The notes beneath the pieces were generated by a model. It was not told the DNA's origin. It did not search any database and saw nothing but the letters and a program-made list of their open reading frames with translations. DNA of 64,000 nt, taken from positions 1,798,001-1,862,000 of the forward strand of contig NZ_CP088297.1 of NCBI RefSeq assembly GCF_024666615.1, given 5' to 3'. The first letter of the stretch is position 1; every line of letters begins with the position of its first letter. Of this stretch, positions 40,690-48,954 are shown piece after piece. The position numbers and the translations under genes were made by a program. Source of the stretch: Aquabacterium sp. J223 (lineage in GTDB: Bacteria > Pseudomonadota > Gammaproteobacteria > Burkholderiales > Burkholderiaceae_C).

Positions 40690-41907
40690 ATGAAAGAACA
40701 CGCCTCGCCCGCCGCCGCTGCGGGGGCCTTGTCGGGTCTCCGCGTGATTGACCTCGGGCGGGTGCTTGCCGGCCCGCTGTGCGCGCAGATGCTGGGCGAC
40801 CACGGCGCCGAGGTGATCAAGATCGAACCGCCCGCCGGCGACGACCTGCGCTTCTTCGGACCGCCCTTCGACGAGCTCGGCGACGCGGCCTACTTCGGCG
40901 CAGCCAACCGCGGCAAGCGTTCGCTCAGCGTGGACCTCTCGCGACCCGAAGGACGCGACGCGCTGCACCGGCTGCTGGAGCGCACCGACGTGCTGGTGGA
41001 GAACTACGTGCCCGGCACCCTGGAGCGCTGGGGCCTGGGCTACGAGGCGCTGTCGCAGCGCCATCCGCGTCTCATCCTGTGCAGCGTGAACGGGTTCGGC
41101 GCCGACGGACCGCTGGGCGGCCTGCCGGGCTACGACGCGGTGCTGCAGGCGATCTGCGGGTTGATGAGCGTCAACGGTGAAGCGTCCACCGGTCCGATGC
41201 GCATCGGCGCGCCCGTGGTGGACCTGCTCACCGCGCACGTCGCTTTGAGCGGCGTGCTGATGGCGCTGCACGTGCGCGAGCGCACCGGCCGCGGCCAGCA
41301 CGTCGAGGCGGCGCTGTTCGACGCCGCGCTGACGCTGCTGGTCCCGTATGCCGCCAACTGGCTGGTCTCGGGCCGCACGCCCGGCCTGCAGGGCAGCGCG
41401 CATGCCAACGTCTCGCCCTACGACAAGTTCGAGGCCGGCGGCGGCCCGCTGTTCCTCGCCATCGTCAACGAAGGTCAGTTCCGGCGCTTCTGCGAGACGG
41501 TGGACCGTGGCGACCTGCTGGCCGACCCGCGCTTCGCAACCAACCCGTTGCGGGTGCAGCACCGCGAGGCGCTGCGCGCGGAGATCGCGGCCACGCTCGC
41601 CCGCATGCCGCTCGATGCGCTGTGCGAGCAGCTGATGCGCAACGGCGTGCCGGCCGGGCCGGTCAACACCGTACCGCAGGCCTTCGAGCAGCCCCACGCC
41701 ACGCACCGGCAGATGCTGGTGGAGCGCGACGGCCTGCGCGGCATCGGGCTGCCGATCAAGCTGTCGGCGACGCCGGGGCAGCCCGGTGGCCGGGCGCCAC
41801 GCTTCGGGGAGCACGGGCGCGAGGTGCTGCGGGAAGCCGGCTTCGACGACGCGCAGATCGATGCCCTGCGGGCGGCAGGCGGGCTGCACGAGCGCATGAA
41901 GCGCTGA
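40690..41907 (+). CDS. CaiB/BaiF family III CoA-transferase
   Basis: A 405-residue family III CoA-transferase that moves CoA between carboxylic acids. The N-terminal motif GLRVIDLGRVLAGPLCAQML is followed by GDHGAEVIKIEPPAGDDLR. The catalytic Asp is expected in the LSVDLSRPEGRDAL to VENYVPGTL region (about residues 85-125), and the late FEQPHATHRQMLVE motif is present. The ATG at 40690 fits the usual start. It is divergent from the dehydrogenase/MaoC pair and convergent with the tetR gene. Confidence 0.9.
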   Translation: MKEHASPAAAAGALSGLRVIDLGRVLAGPLCAQMLGDHGAEVIKIEPPAGDDLRFFGPPFDELGDAAYFGAANRGKRSLSVDLSRPEGRDALHRLLERTDVLVENYVPGTLERWGLGYEALSQRHPRLILCSVNGFGADGPLGGLPGYDAVLQAICGLMSVNGEASTGPMRIGAPVVDLLTAHVALSGVLMALHVRERTGRGQHVEAALFDAALTLLVPYAANWLVSGRTPGLQGSAHANVSPYDKFEAGGGPLFLAIVNEGQFRRFCETVDRGDLLADPRFATNPLRVQHREALRAEIAATLARMPLDALCEQLMRNGVPAGPVNTVPQAFEQPHATHRQMLVERDGLRGIGLPIKLSATPGQPGGRAPRFGEHGREVLREAGFDDAQIDALRAAGGLHERMKR

Positions 41908-41919
41908 GAACGCGCGACA

Positions 41920-42549
41920 CTAGGCCGTCTTGCGCGCCAGCACGCCGTCGAAGACGATTTCGGTAAGCTGGCGGGAGAAGTCTTGGAACGAACCGCGCTG
42001 CGGGTTGTACCACTCGACCGTCCAGTTCAGCGCGCCGATGACGAACAGGCGGATCACCGCCGTGCTGCTGTCGCTGCGCAGCTCGCCGCTCGCCATCGCG
42101 CCCTCGAACAGCCGGTCCCAGAGGTCGGCGTAGGCACGCCGCACGACGCGATGGCGGTTCTTCGCGCTGGCCGGGATCTGGCCGTAGATGCGGATGTTGG
42201 CCGAGGTGAAGTCGCCATGATGCAGCAGCCCCCACAGGTGGCCCTCGATGCCCGCCGCGATGCGGTCGCGGAAGCTGGCATTCGGGGGCAGGGCCTCGAT
42301 GCGCTCGCGCACCGCATCCGACACCGCCTGGATGCCCTTGTCGAGCACGTCGCCGAGGATCTCCTCCTTCGAGGCGAAGTGGTAGTAGATGCTTCCCGCC
42401 TTGATGTTCGCCGCATCCGCGATCTCGCGCAGCGTGGTCGCGGTGTAGCCGTGATGGCGGAACAGCCGCGCGGCCTCCAGCAGGATCCGCTCGCGAGTGG
42501 CCGATTCACCTTCGTTGAGCGCGGGAGGAGAGGGGGTCTTGGTGGCCAT
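41920..42549 (-). CDS. TetR-family transcriptional regulator
   Basis: A 209-residue repressor. The helix-turn-helix is near residues 20-65 (ATRERILLEAARLFRHHGYT, then TLREIADAANIKAGSIYYHF followed by ASKEE), the pattern SIYYHFxSKEE being typical of TetR proteins that sense acyl-CoA, such as KstR2-type. The C-terminal ligand domain has the GALNWTVEWYNP motif also seen in that group. The gene is divergent from the Bug protein gene. A CTAAC-type site overlaps its own promoter, suggesting autoregulation. Repression of the surrounding catabolic genes, released by an acyl-CoA intermediate, is the likely role. Confidence 0.88.
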   Translation of the reverse strand: MATKTPSPPALNEGESATRERILLEAARLFRHHGYTATTLREIADAANIKAGSIYYHFASKEEILGDVLDKGIQAVSDAVRERIEALPPNASFRDRIAAGIEGHLWGLLHHGDFTSANIRIYGQIPASAKNRHRVVRRAYADLWDRLFEGAMASGELRSDSSTAVIRLFVIGALNWTVEWYNPQRGSFQDFSRQLTEIVFDGVLARKTA

Positions 42550-42551
42550 TT

Positions 42552-42566
42552 CGCTCGCTAGTTAGG
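42552..42566. promoter_or_regulatory. Putative TetR operator at the tetR promoter
   Basis: CGCTCGCTAGTTAGG, read on the minus strand as CCTAACTAGCGAGCG, keeps the CTAAC half of the shared motif. It begins 3 bases upstream of the tetR start codon, where repressor binding would block transcription. The second half is poor. Confidence 0.38.
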
Positions 42567-42668
42567 TGATAGCGGTTGGCCCGATGCTAACAGGGGCATC
42601 ACGGGTGCCTGCCCCGACGCCGCTCCGGAAACCGGACCGACCCGCATTGGCACGTCAAGGTACGCAGA

Positions 42669-42682
42669 CTAACGCAGGTTAG
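42669..42682. promoter_or_regulatory. Putative TetR operator upstream of the Bug protein gene
   Basis: CTAACGCAGGTTAG is a perfect 5-bp inverted repeat (CTAAC/GTTAG) with a 4-base centre. It is the most symmetric of the five related sites and lies about 100 bases before the Bug gene and 120 bases upstream of tetR. Confidence 0.48.
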
Positions 42683-42778
42683 ACGAATCTTGGCCTACTT
42701 CGGGTATCCCACCACAGAAATACGGGTGATGCATGTTTACGCTCCTAACAACCGTAAGGTTTAGGACAAGGGGCACCG

Positions 42779-43750
42779 ATGCTAAGACGCTTGTTCCCCG
42801 CCGCCGCGCTGGTGGCCGCCCTGCTGGCCGTGAACGGCGCGGCCGCCCAAGGCACGACCGCCTACCCGGTGAAGCCGGTGCGCTGGATCGTGCCGTTCCA
42901 GGCCGGGGGCACGACCGACGTCATTGCGCGCATCGTCGGCCAGAAGCTGTCAGAGATGTGGGGCCAGCCGGTGGTCATCGACAACCGGCCGGGGGCCAAC
43001 GCCGTGATCGGCACCCAGGCCGGTGCCAAGGCGCCCGCCGACGGCTACACGCTGACGTTCGCCTACAACGGCAACATGGCGATCAACCCGAACATCATCC
43101 GCAAGCTGCCCTACGACGTGATGAAGGACTTCGCCCACGTCGGCGTGATGGTGGCCTCGCCCTTCGTGGTGGTGGTCAATCCGAAGCTGCCGGCGAGCAC
43201 GCTGAATGAGCTGATCGCGCTGGCCAAGAGCGCGCCCGGCACCATCAACGTGGCGGTGGGCGGTGCGGCCGGGCAGCTGTCGAGCGAGCTCTTCAAGTCG
43301 ATGGCCGGCATCGACATGCTCAACGTCAACTACAAGGGCAACGCGCCCGCCATGAACGCGGTGCTGTCGGGCGAGGCGAGCGTCATGTTCGAGACGGTGA
43401 ACGCCTCCATGCCGTACCTCAAGTCCGGCAAGCTGCGCGCGCTCGCGGTCACCAGCGCGCACCGCTCGGCCGCCTTTCCCGAACTGCCCATCGTGGCCGA
43501 GGTGGTGCCAGGCTACGACGTGAACCTGTGGTTCGGCGTCTCGGTGCCGACCGGCACGCCGAAGGAGATCGTCGACAAGCTGAGCGCCGACATCGCGCGG
43601 GCGGTCCGCATGCCGGACCTGCGCGAGAAGTTCGCGGCCCTGGGTCTCGATGTCATCGACGGCACGCCTGAGCGGACCACCGCGATGATCAAGGCCGAGG
43701 TCGAGACCTGGGGCCGCGTCGTGCGCGACGCCAAGATCCCGGTCGAATAA
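42779..43750 (+). CDS. Bug/TctC-family periplasmic solute-binding protein
   Basis: A 323-residue tripartite tricarboxylate transporter receptor (Bug family). It has a signal peptide (LVAALLAVNGAAAQG), the motif YPVKPVRWIVPFQAGGTTDV, and the ligand-loop motifs VIDNRPGANAVIG and ADGYTL. These proteins bind carboxylates; the ligand cannot be read from sequence. No membrane TctA/TctB genes are in the window, as is usual for the many orphan Bug genes of Burkholderiales. It is divergent from tetR. Confidence 0.92.
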   Translation: MLRRLFPAAALVAALLAVNGAAAQGTTAYPVKPVRWIVPFQAGGTTDVIARIVGQKLSEMWGQPVVIDNRPGANAVIGTQAGAKAPADGYTLTFAYNGNMAINPNIIRKLPYDVMKDFAHVGVMVASPFVVVVNPKLPASTLNELIALAKSAPGTINVAVGGAAGQLSSELFKSMAGIDMLNVNYKGNAPAMNAVLSGEASVMFETVNASMPYLKSGKLRALAVTSAHRSAAFPELPIVAEVVPGYDVNLWFGVSVPTGTPKEIVDKLSADIARAVRMPDLREKFAALGLDVIDGTPERTTAMIKAEVETWGRVVRDAKIPVE

Positions 43751-43807
43751 GGCGCATCGCGGCCCGGGCCGGCCTGCCGCCCCCGGCGCGCGGGGTCGCG
43801 GGCCGCA

Positions 43808-44722
43808 TCAGTCGTAGCTGAAGCCGCTGCTGCGCAGGTAGTAGTGCATGCCAGAGTCCTGGGCGATCAGGACCCGCGCCAGCCGCTCGCCCTCGTTGCA
43901 GTGCGTGTGCATCTGTCCCGCCGGCGTGATGATGGCGGTGTGCGGCTCCCACTCGTGGCGCACGCCGTCGATGACGCTGTGGCAGCGCTCGCCGTCCAGC
44001 ACCAGGGTCAGTGCCGCCGCGTTGTGGCGGTGCGGACGCTGCGCCTTGCCGGGCGCGAGGGAGTTGAGCGCCAGCATCAGCGAGGGCAGCGGGAGGCAGC
44101 GCCGCGCGGTGCCGTCCTCGCTCGAGAAGATGAATGCCGCGTTCCCGTTGCTCGCGTCGCCCTTCGCGTCCTCCTTGTGCTGGGCCGCCGCCAGCGCCTC
44201 GGCGATCGGCCCGGCGCCGAAATGCAGCGGCGCGGCCGCGCGCGCGAAGGCCCGGGCGGGCGCGAGGCCGAGGAAGGACAGCAGGGGCTCGTCGGTGACC
44301 GACCACAGGAGGGCGTCCTCGTGGCCTGCCAAATGCACCGTCTCCTCGCCGCCGTCGAAGCAGAAGACGTCACCCGCGCGCCAATCGACCTGGCACGGGC
44401 CGTTGCGGCTGGTGCCGCTCCCGGCGAGCACGTGGTAGATCTCGCCGCTCGCGCGAAAGCTGCCGCGCAGCCACTCGCCGCGCCGCACGCGCGCATAGCG
44501 CGCGAGCATCAAGGGCGTGGTCGCCGGCCATTCCGTACCGAGTGCTTGGCGGTTGTCGAGCAGGACGAAGCCGGTCGGCGCGTAGGGGGCCAAGGCCGCA
44601 TCGCGTTCCTCGACGAAGGCGCGCGCGGCATACGGGGGCTGCCCTTGCACGTAGTAGCCGTCCCGGTTGACAAAGCGGGCTCGGGCCGCAGGGCCGTCGG
44701 GTTGGCGCCGGGATGTCTGCAT
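43808..44722 (-). CDS. Bicupin, gentisate-dioxygenase-like
   Basis: A 304-residue protein with two cupin domains. The first runs from about residues 85 to 150 (SGEIYHVLAGSGTSRNGP, then WRAGDVFCFDGGEETVHLAG). The second, from about 215, has the metal-binding PHRHNAAALTLVLDG and later GQMHTHCNEGERLARVL. The HxH plus Glu/His layout resembles gentisate and 1-hydroxy-2-naphthoate dioxygenases, but the protein is shorter and an isomerase or binding role is equally possible. It lies convergent with the Bug gene and divergent from the TauD-type gene. Confidence 0.72.
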   Translation of the reverse strand: MQTSRRQPDGPAARARFVNRDGYYVQGQPPYAARAFVEERDAALAPYAPTGFVLLDNRQALGTEWPATTPLMLARYARVRRGEWLRGSFRASGEIYHVLAGSGTSRNGPCQVDWRAGDVFCFDGGEETVHLAGHEDALLWSVTDEPLLSFLGLAPARAFARAAAPLHFGAGPIAEALAAAQHKEDAKGDASNGNAAFIFSSEDGTARRCLPLPSLMLALNSLAPGKAQRPHRHNAAALTLVLDGERCHSVIDGVRHEWEPHTAIITPAGQMHTHCNEGERLARVLIAQDSGMHYYLRSSGFSYD

Positions 44723-44757
44723 CGGGGTTCTCCATCAGTCGTTGGCACGGACGAAAT

Positions 44758-44770
44758 CTAACGCTCGTTT
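44758..44770. promoter_or_regulatory. Putative TetR operator between bicupin and TauD-like genes
   Basis: CTAACGCTCGTTT (minus strand AAACGAGCGTTAG) differs at two positions from the CTAACGATCGTTAG consensus when extended by one base. It lies 36 bases upstream of the bicupin start and 96 bases upstream of the dioxygenase start. Confidence 0.45.
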
Positions 44771-44865
44771 GGTAGCCGAGATATCATAGGCTTTAGGACG
44801 TCCTTCCGAAGCCGCCGCCTCGAGTCGCATCCGTCGTCCGCACCAGCATGTAGAGGAGTCAAGCG

Positions 44866-45756
44866 ATGTCTATCAAAGTGCGCCCCCTGTCATACGCGCT
44901 AGGAGCCGCCGTCACCGGCGTGGACCTGACGAAGCCGCTGGACGCGGCGACCCGGGCCGAGATCCAGCAAGCCTGGCTCGCGCATTCGGTGATCGTCTTC
45001 CCGGACCAGGAACTCTTGCCCGAGCGGCAGATCGCCTTCGGAAAGCTGTTCGGCGAGCTCGACGACCACAAGGCGGTGCCGTTCTACCGCCACCCCGAGC
45101 ACGATGAGATCTACCTGATCACGAACCGCAAGATCGGTGGCAAGGAGTCGCAGACGAAGGACACCGGGCGCCTGTGGCATTCGGACCATTCGTTCACGAC
45201 GCACCCGACCACCGCGACGATGCTCTATTGCTGCGAGATCCCCCCGGTCGGCGGCAACACCATGTTCGCGAACATGTACCTCGCCTACGAGACGCTCTCT
45301 CCGGGTCTGAGGAAGGTGCTCGACAAGCTCGAGGCGGTGCACAGCCTGGAGCACTACACCTCCAGCAACCCGTTCTTCAGGCAGCGTGATCCCGATCAGA
45401 TCGCGAAGATGCACAAGCTGTCACCGCCGGTGGCCCAGCCGGTGGTGCGCACCCACCCGGAAACCGGGCGCAAGGCGCTGTACATCAGTGAGGGGCAGAC
45501 CTCTCATTTCGTCGGCATGTCGCGCGAGGAGAGCCGCGGCCTGCTGCAGTACCTGTTCGACCATTCGGTGAAGCCTGAATTCACCTACCGCCACGCCTGG
45601 TCGGTCAACGACCTGCTGATGTGGGACAACCGGTGCACCATGCACCTGGCGCTCGCCGACTACAGCCACGAGCACCCGCGCCACATGCACCGCCTGACGG
45701 TGCTGGGCGCGCCATGCGGCCGGCTGCTCAACGCCGAGGAACTGGCGGCGGCCTGA
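44866..45756 (+). CDS. TauD/TfdA-family Fe(II)/2-oxoglutarate dioxygenase
   Basis: A 296-residue enzyme of the taurine/2,4-D dioxygenase family. The iron ligands are His and Asp in LWHSDHSF near residues 102-109 and the distal His in HPRHMHRLTV near 270. The 2-oxoglutarate-binding Arg follows in that segment. The N-terminus VRPLSYALGAAVTGVDL and the segment PPVGGNTMFANMYLAYETL are typical. AGAGGAG lies about 8 bases before the ATG. Members oxidise sulphonates, aryloxyalkanoates or other carboxylates; the context of acid catabolism suggests a carboxylate. It is divergent from the bicupin gene. Confidence 0.88.
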   Translation: MSIKVRPLSYALGAAVTGVDLTKPLDAATRAEIQQAWLAHSVIVFPDQELLPERQIAFGKLFGELDDHKAVPFYRHPEHDEIYLITNRKIGGKESQTKDTGRLWHSDHSFTTHPTTATMLYCCEIPPVGGNTMFANMYLAYETLSPGLRKVLDKLEAVHSLEHYTSSNPFFRQRDPDQIAKMHKLSPPVAQPVVRTHPETGRKALYISEGQTSHFVGMSREESRGLLQYLFDHSVKPEFTYRHAWSVNDLLMWDNRCTMHLALADYSHEHPRHMHRLTVLGAPCGRLLNAEELAAA

Positions 45757-45798
45757 GGCGCAGGTCGACGCCGCGGCGGGCCGGCCCCTGGTGCCGGC

Positions 45799-46812
45799 TC
45801 AGCCCAGCGGCTGCGGCGCGATGCGAACGCCGCGTTGCTCGATCACCGAGCTCAGCAAGCGGGCGCAGGCGTGGACCGCCTCGGTGACCGGCACCGGCGT
45901 GCGGGTCAGCCGCGCGAGCTCGACGACGGCGCCGACCAGTGCGTCGACCTCGAGCGGCCGGCCGGCCTGCGTGTCCTGCAGCATCGACGGGCGCACCGCG
46001 CCCACCTCGTCCGCGCGCTTCATCCGGGTCTCCGGGCTGCCGCGCACCGTCACGCCCAGGCTCGCCGCGACCGCGATGCCTTCGCGCATCATCGCCAGGC
46101 ACAGCTCGCGCCCTTCGGGGATCGCGCCGACCTCGCTCACCGTCGCCTGCGTCAGCGCGCAGATCGGGTTCCAGGCCAGGTTGCCCAGCAGCTTGAACCA
46201 CTTCTCGGCGCGAATGTCGGGCACCACCGGCGCGGCGACGCCGGCCTCCTGCAGCGCCTGCGACGCGGCGAGCACGCGCGCCGTAGAACGGCCGTCGAGC
46301 TCGCCCAGCGGGAACTTGTCGTTGGCCGTCACCGTGTGGCGGACCACGCCCGGCCGCAGCACCTCGGCAGCCTTGAAGGCGACGCAGCCGATCACCCGCT
46401 CCGGTGGCAGGTGGGCCGCGATCAGGCCGCCAGGATCGGCCGACTGCAGCACGTGGCCTTCATGCGGCCCGCCGCAGCGCTGGAAGTACCACCACGGGAT
46501 GCCGTTCTGCATCGCGACGACCGGCGTATCAGCGCCCAAGGCGGCCAGACCGGGCGCCACCGTGGCGATCTGGTGCGCCTTCAGTGCCAGCAGCACCAGA
46601 TCCTGCGGCCCCAGATCGGCGAGGCGGTCGCTCGCCCGCAGGCCGCGCACGTGCTGCGCGCCGCCGTCGTGGTCGACCAGCGTCAGGCCGTCTCGCCGGA
46701 TTGCCTCCAGCTGGGCGCCGCGCGCCAGCAGCGAGGTGTCGTGCCCGGCGAGGGCGAGCTTGGCCGCCAGGTAGCCGCCGATCGCGCCGGCCCCGACGAC
46801 GGCGATCCTCAT
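45799..46812 (-). CDS. 2-dehydropantoate 2-reductase-like (ApbA/PanE) protein
   Basis: A 337-residue NADPH-dependent reductase of the ketopantoate reductase family. The N-terminal nucleotide site is MRIAVVGAGAIGGYLAAKLA. The later motifs are LVLLALKAHQ, the AMQNGIPWWYF segment, the catalytic Lys region AEKWFKLLGNLAWNPICALT near 205-225, and VRPSMLQDTQAGRPLEVDAL. In this setting it more probably reduces a 2-oxo acid of the catabolic pathway than makes pantoate. The ATG overlaps the stop of the class II aldolase gene (ATGA). A much longer open frame upstream is only a shadow. Confidence 0.87.
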   Translation of the reverse strand: MRIAVVGAGAIGGYLAAKLALAGHDTSLLARGAQLEAIRRDGLTLVDHDGGAQHVRGLRASDRLADLGPQDLVLLALKAHQIATVAPGLAALGADTPVVAMQNGIPWWYFQRCGGPHEGHVLQSADPGGLIAAHLPPERVIGCVAFKAAEVLRPGVVRHTVTANDKFPLGELDGRSTARVLAASQALQEAGVAAPVVPDIRAEKWFKLLGNLAWNPICALTQATVSEVGAIPEGRELCLAMMREGIAVAASLGVTVRGSPETRMKRADEVGAVRPSMLQDTQAGRPLEVDALVGAVVELARLTRTPVPVTEAVHACARLLSSVIEQRGVRIAPQPLG

Positions 46813-47603
46813 CGGGCGTGGTCGCTGCCGTCGCGCGCCAGCTTGCGCAGCATCGCCTCCCATTCGCGCTGGCCCTCGCCGCCGAAACCGGCGCGCGAGA
46901 AGATCTCGCGGCCGCAAGCGATGCTCTTGTCGATCACCTCCTGCGGCAGCGGATTGAGCTCCTCGCCGCCCGACTGCGCGGCGATCTGCATGCGGCAGGC
47001 GCGCTCGATGCGATACATCAGCACGAAGGCCTCGCCGACCGTGCGGCCGGCGGTCAGCGTGCCGTGGTTGCGCAGGATCATGATGTTGCGTTCGCCCAGG
47101 TCGGCCACCAGCCGCTGCTGTTCGTCCGGGTCCAGCGCCGGGCCCTCGAAGTCGTGGTAGGCGATCTGGCTGTAGATGATGAGCGCATGCTGTGTGATCG
47201 GCAGCAGCCCGCGCTTCTGCGTCGCCACCGCGTTGCCGTCGCGGGTGTGCAGGTGCATCACGCAGTCGACGTCCTGGCGCGCCACGTGGATGCAGCTGTG
47301 GATCACGAAACCGGCCGGGTTGATGATGTGCTCGGTCTCGCTGCGGATGTTGCCGTGCTCGTCCACCTTGACGAGATTGGACGCCGTGATCTCCTCGAAC
47401 AGCAGGCCGTAGGGATTGATCAGGAAATGGTCGCGCTGGTCCGGCACTCGGGCCGAGATGTGCGTGGCCAGCAGGTCGCCCCAGCCTTGCATGGCCGCCA
47501 CGCGGTACAGCGCGGCGAGGTCGCAGCGCGCGCGCCACTCGGCGTCCGATATGCCTCTGGGGGGCGCGCTGTGGATCAGGGCGCTGGTTTCGGGTGCGTT
47601 CAT
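46809..47603 (-). CDS. Class II aldolase/adducin-family protein
   Basis: A 264-residue class II aldolase-fold protein. Zinc ligands are His in MHLHTRDGNAV near residue 118 and His in ILRNHGTLTAGRTVG near 178. The N-terminal part includes GWGDLLATHISARVP. Possible reactions are decarboxylation or aldol cleavage of a small hydroxy/oxo acid. It heads a two-gene leftward unit with the reductase (ATGA overlap). The start at 47603 is preceded by GGAG. The promoter lies in the intergenic region that also carries the TetR-type and IclR-type elements. Confidence 0.85.
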   Translation of the reverse strand: MNAPETSALIHSAPPRGISDAEWRARCDLAALYRVAAMQGWGDLLATHISARVPDQRDHFLINPYGLLFEEITASNLVKVDEHGNIRSETEHIINPAGFVIHSCIHVARQDVDCVMHLHTRDGNAVATQKRGLLPITQHALIIYSQIAYHDFEGPALDPDEQQRLVADLGERNIMILRNHGTLTAGRTVGEAFVLMYRIERACRMQIAAQSGGEELNPLPQEVIDKSIACGREIFSRAGFGGEGQREWEAMLRKLARDGSDHAR

Positions 47604-47660
47604 GCGCTCTCCTTGGGAGGGATGGCCGGGGCTTGTGCGACGGCAGTCTAGCGCAACGAC

Positions 47661-47675
47661 CGAACAATCGTTAGG
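47661..47675. promoter_or_regulatory. Putative TetR operator in the 47.6-kb divergent promoter
   Basis: CGAACAATCGTTAGG differs from CTAACGATCGTTAG at two positions. It lies 58 bases upstream of the class II aldolase start and just before the IclR-type element, so two regulators could meet here. Confidence 0.45.
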
Positions 47676-47695
47676 TTATCCCTCATCGGTACACG

Positions 47696-47743
47696 TTCCA
47701 AAATCCGAACAGTATTCTGATTTCCGCACACGGCACCTAGAAT
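47696..47743 (+). promoter_or_regulatory. Promoter with a sequence element shared with the IclR/SDR promoter
   Basis: TTCTGA (47715-47720), 17 bases, then TAGAAT (47738-47743) form a plausible sigma-70 promoter for the dehydrogenase gene that starts at 47779. The segment TTCCAAAATCCGAACAGTAT ahead of and into it matches the one at 60129-60153 in most positions. The same layout occurs in front of the SDR gene, divergent from iclR, so common control by the IclR protein is inferred. Confidence 0.55.
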
Positions 47744-47778
47744 TCCGCCAACCCCAATCAGCCCATGGCGCCGACCCG

Positions 47779-48945
47779 ATGGACTTCGAATTCAGCCCCG
47801 AACAGACGCAGTTGCGCGAGGCGATCCTGGCGCTGTGCAGCCGCTTCGACGATGCCTACTGGTTGCGCAAGGACCGCGAGGGCGGCTTCCCCGAGGAGTT
47901 CTATCGCGCGGTGGCCGACGCCGGCTGGCTGGGCATCGCGATGCCGGAGGAATACGGCGGCGCCGGCCTCGGGATCACCGAGGCGGCGGTGATGATGCAG
48001 GCTATCGCCGAATCGGGCGGCGGTCTGTCGGCCGCGTCGTCGGTGCACATGAACATCTTTGGCCTCAACCCGGTGGTGGTGTTCGGCACCGACGAGCAGA
48101 AGCGGCGCGCGCTGCCGCCGCTGATCCGCGGCGAGCAGAAGGCCTGCTTCGCGGTGACCGAGCCCGACGCCGGCCTCAACACGACCAAGCTGAAGACGCG
48201 CGCCGTGCGCGACGGCGACCGCTACCTGATCTCCGGCCGCAAGGTGTGGATCTCCACCGCGCAGGTTGCCGACAACATGCTGATCCTCGCGCGCACCACG
48301 CCGGCCGAGGAAGTGAAGCGCCCGACCGATGGTCTGAGCCTGTTCTACACCAAGCTCGACCGCAACTACGTCGACGTGCGCGAGATCGACAAGATGGGCC
48401 GCAAGGCGGTCGATTCCAACGAGCTGTTCATCGACGGCCTGCCGGTGCCGGTGGCCGACCGCATCGGCGAGGAAGGCAAGGGCTTCCACTACATCCTGCA
48501 CGGCATGAACCCCGAGCGGGTGCTGGTCTCGGCCGAGGCCATCGGCATCGGCCGTGCCGCGCTGGCGCGGGCCACCCGCTACGCCAAGGAGCGGGTCGTG
48601 TTCGACCGCCCGATCGGCCAGAACCAGGGCATCCAGCACCCGCTGGCGGTTTCGTGGGCCGAGCTCGAGGCGGCGCACCTGATGGCCTTCCGCGCCGCCA
48701 GCCTGTACGACCGTGACCTGCCCTGCGGCCCGCAGGCCAACGCCGCCAAGTACCTTGCGGCCGAGGCGGCGGTGAAGTGCTGCGAGACCGCGATCCTGAC
48801 CCACGGCGGATTCGGCTACGCCAAGGAGTACCACGTCGAGCGCTACCTGCGCGAGGTGATGATCCTGCGCATCGCGCCGGTGAGCCCGCACCTGGTGCTC
48901 AGCAACATCGCCGAGAAGGTGCTCGGCCTGCCCAAGTCCTACTGA
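47779..48945 (+). CDS. Acyl-CoA dehydrogenase
   Basis: A 388-residue acyl-CoA dehydrogenase, starting MDFEFSPEQTQLREAILAL. Flavin- and substrate-binding motifs are CFAVTEPDAGLNTTKLKTRA near residues 123-142 and KVWISTAQVADNMLI. The C-terminal motif THGGFGYAKEYHVERYLRE is present. It is the first gene of a rightward series continuing with the CitE-like, MaoC, acyl-CoA synthetase and CoA-transferase genes, probably one operon. The ATG at 47779 is chosen because the upstream extension crosses the promoter. Confidence 0.92.
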   Translation: MDFEFSPEQTQLREAILALCSRFDDAYWLRKDREGGFPEEFYRAVADAGWLGIAMPEEYGGAGLGITEAAVMMQAIAESGGGLSAASSVHMNIFGLNPVVVFGTDEQKRRALPPLIRGEQKACFAVTEPDAGLNTTKLKTRAVRDGDRYLISGRKVWISTAQVADNMLILARTTPAEEVKRPTDGLSLFYTKLDRNYVDVREIDKMGRKAVDSNELFIDGLPVPVADRIGEEGKGFHYILHGMNPERVLVSAEAIGIGRAALARATRYAKERVVFDRPIGQNQGIQHPLAVSWAELEAAHLMAFRAASLYDRDLPCGPQANAAKYLAAEAAVKCCETAILTHGGFGYAKEYHVERYLREVMILRIAPVSPHLVLSNIAEKVLGLPKSY

Positions 48946-48954
48946 GGAAAGCCC

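Noticed and set aside
43759-43806. Inverted repeat GCGGCCCG/CGGGCCGC between Bug and bicupin genes
   Set aside because: The 8-bp stem has a 32-base loop and no T-run; it may be chance in GC-rich DNA, so it was not called a terminator.
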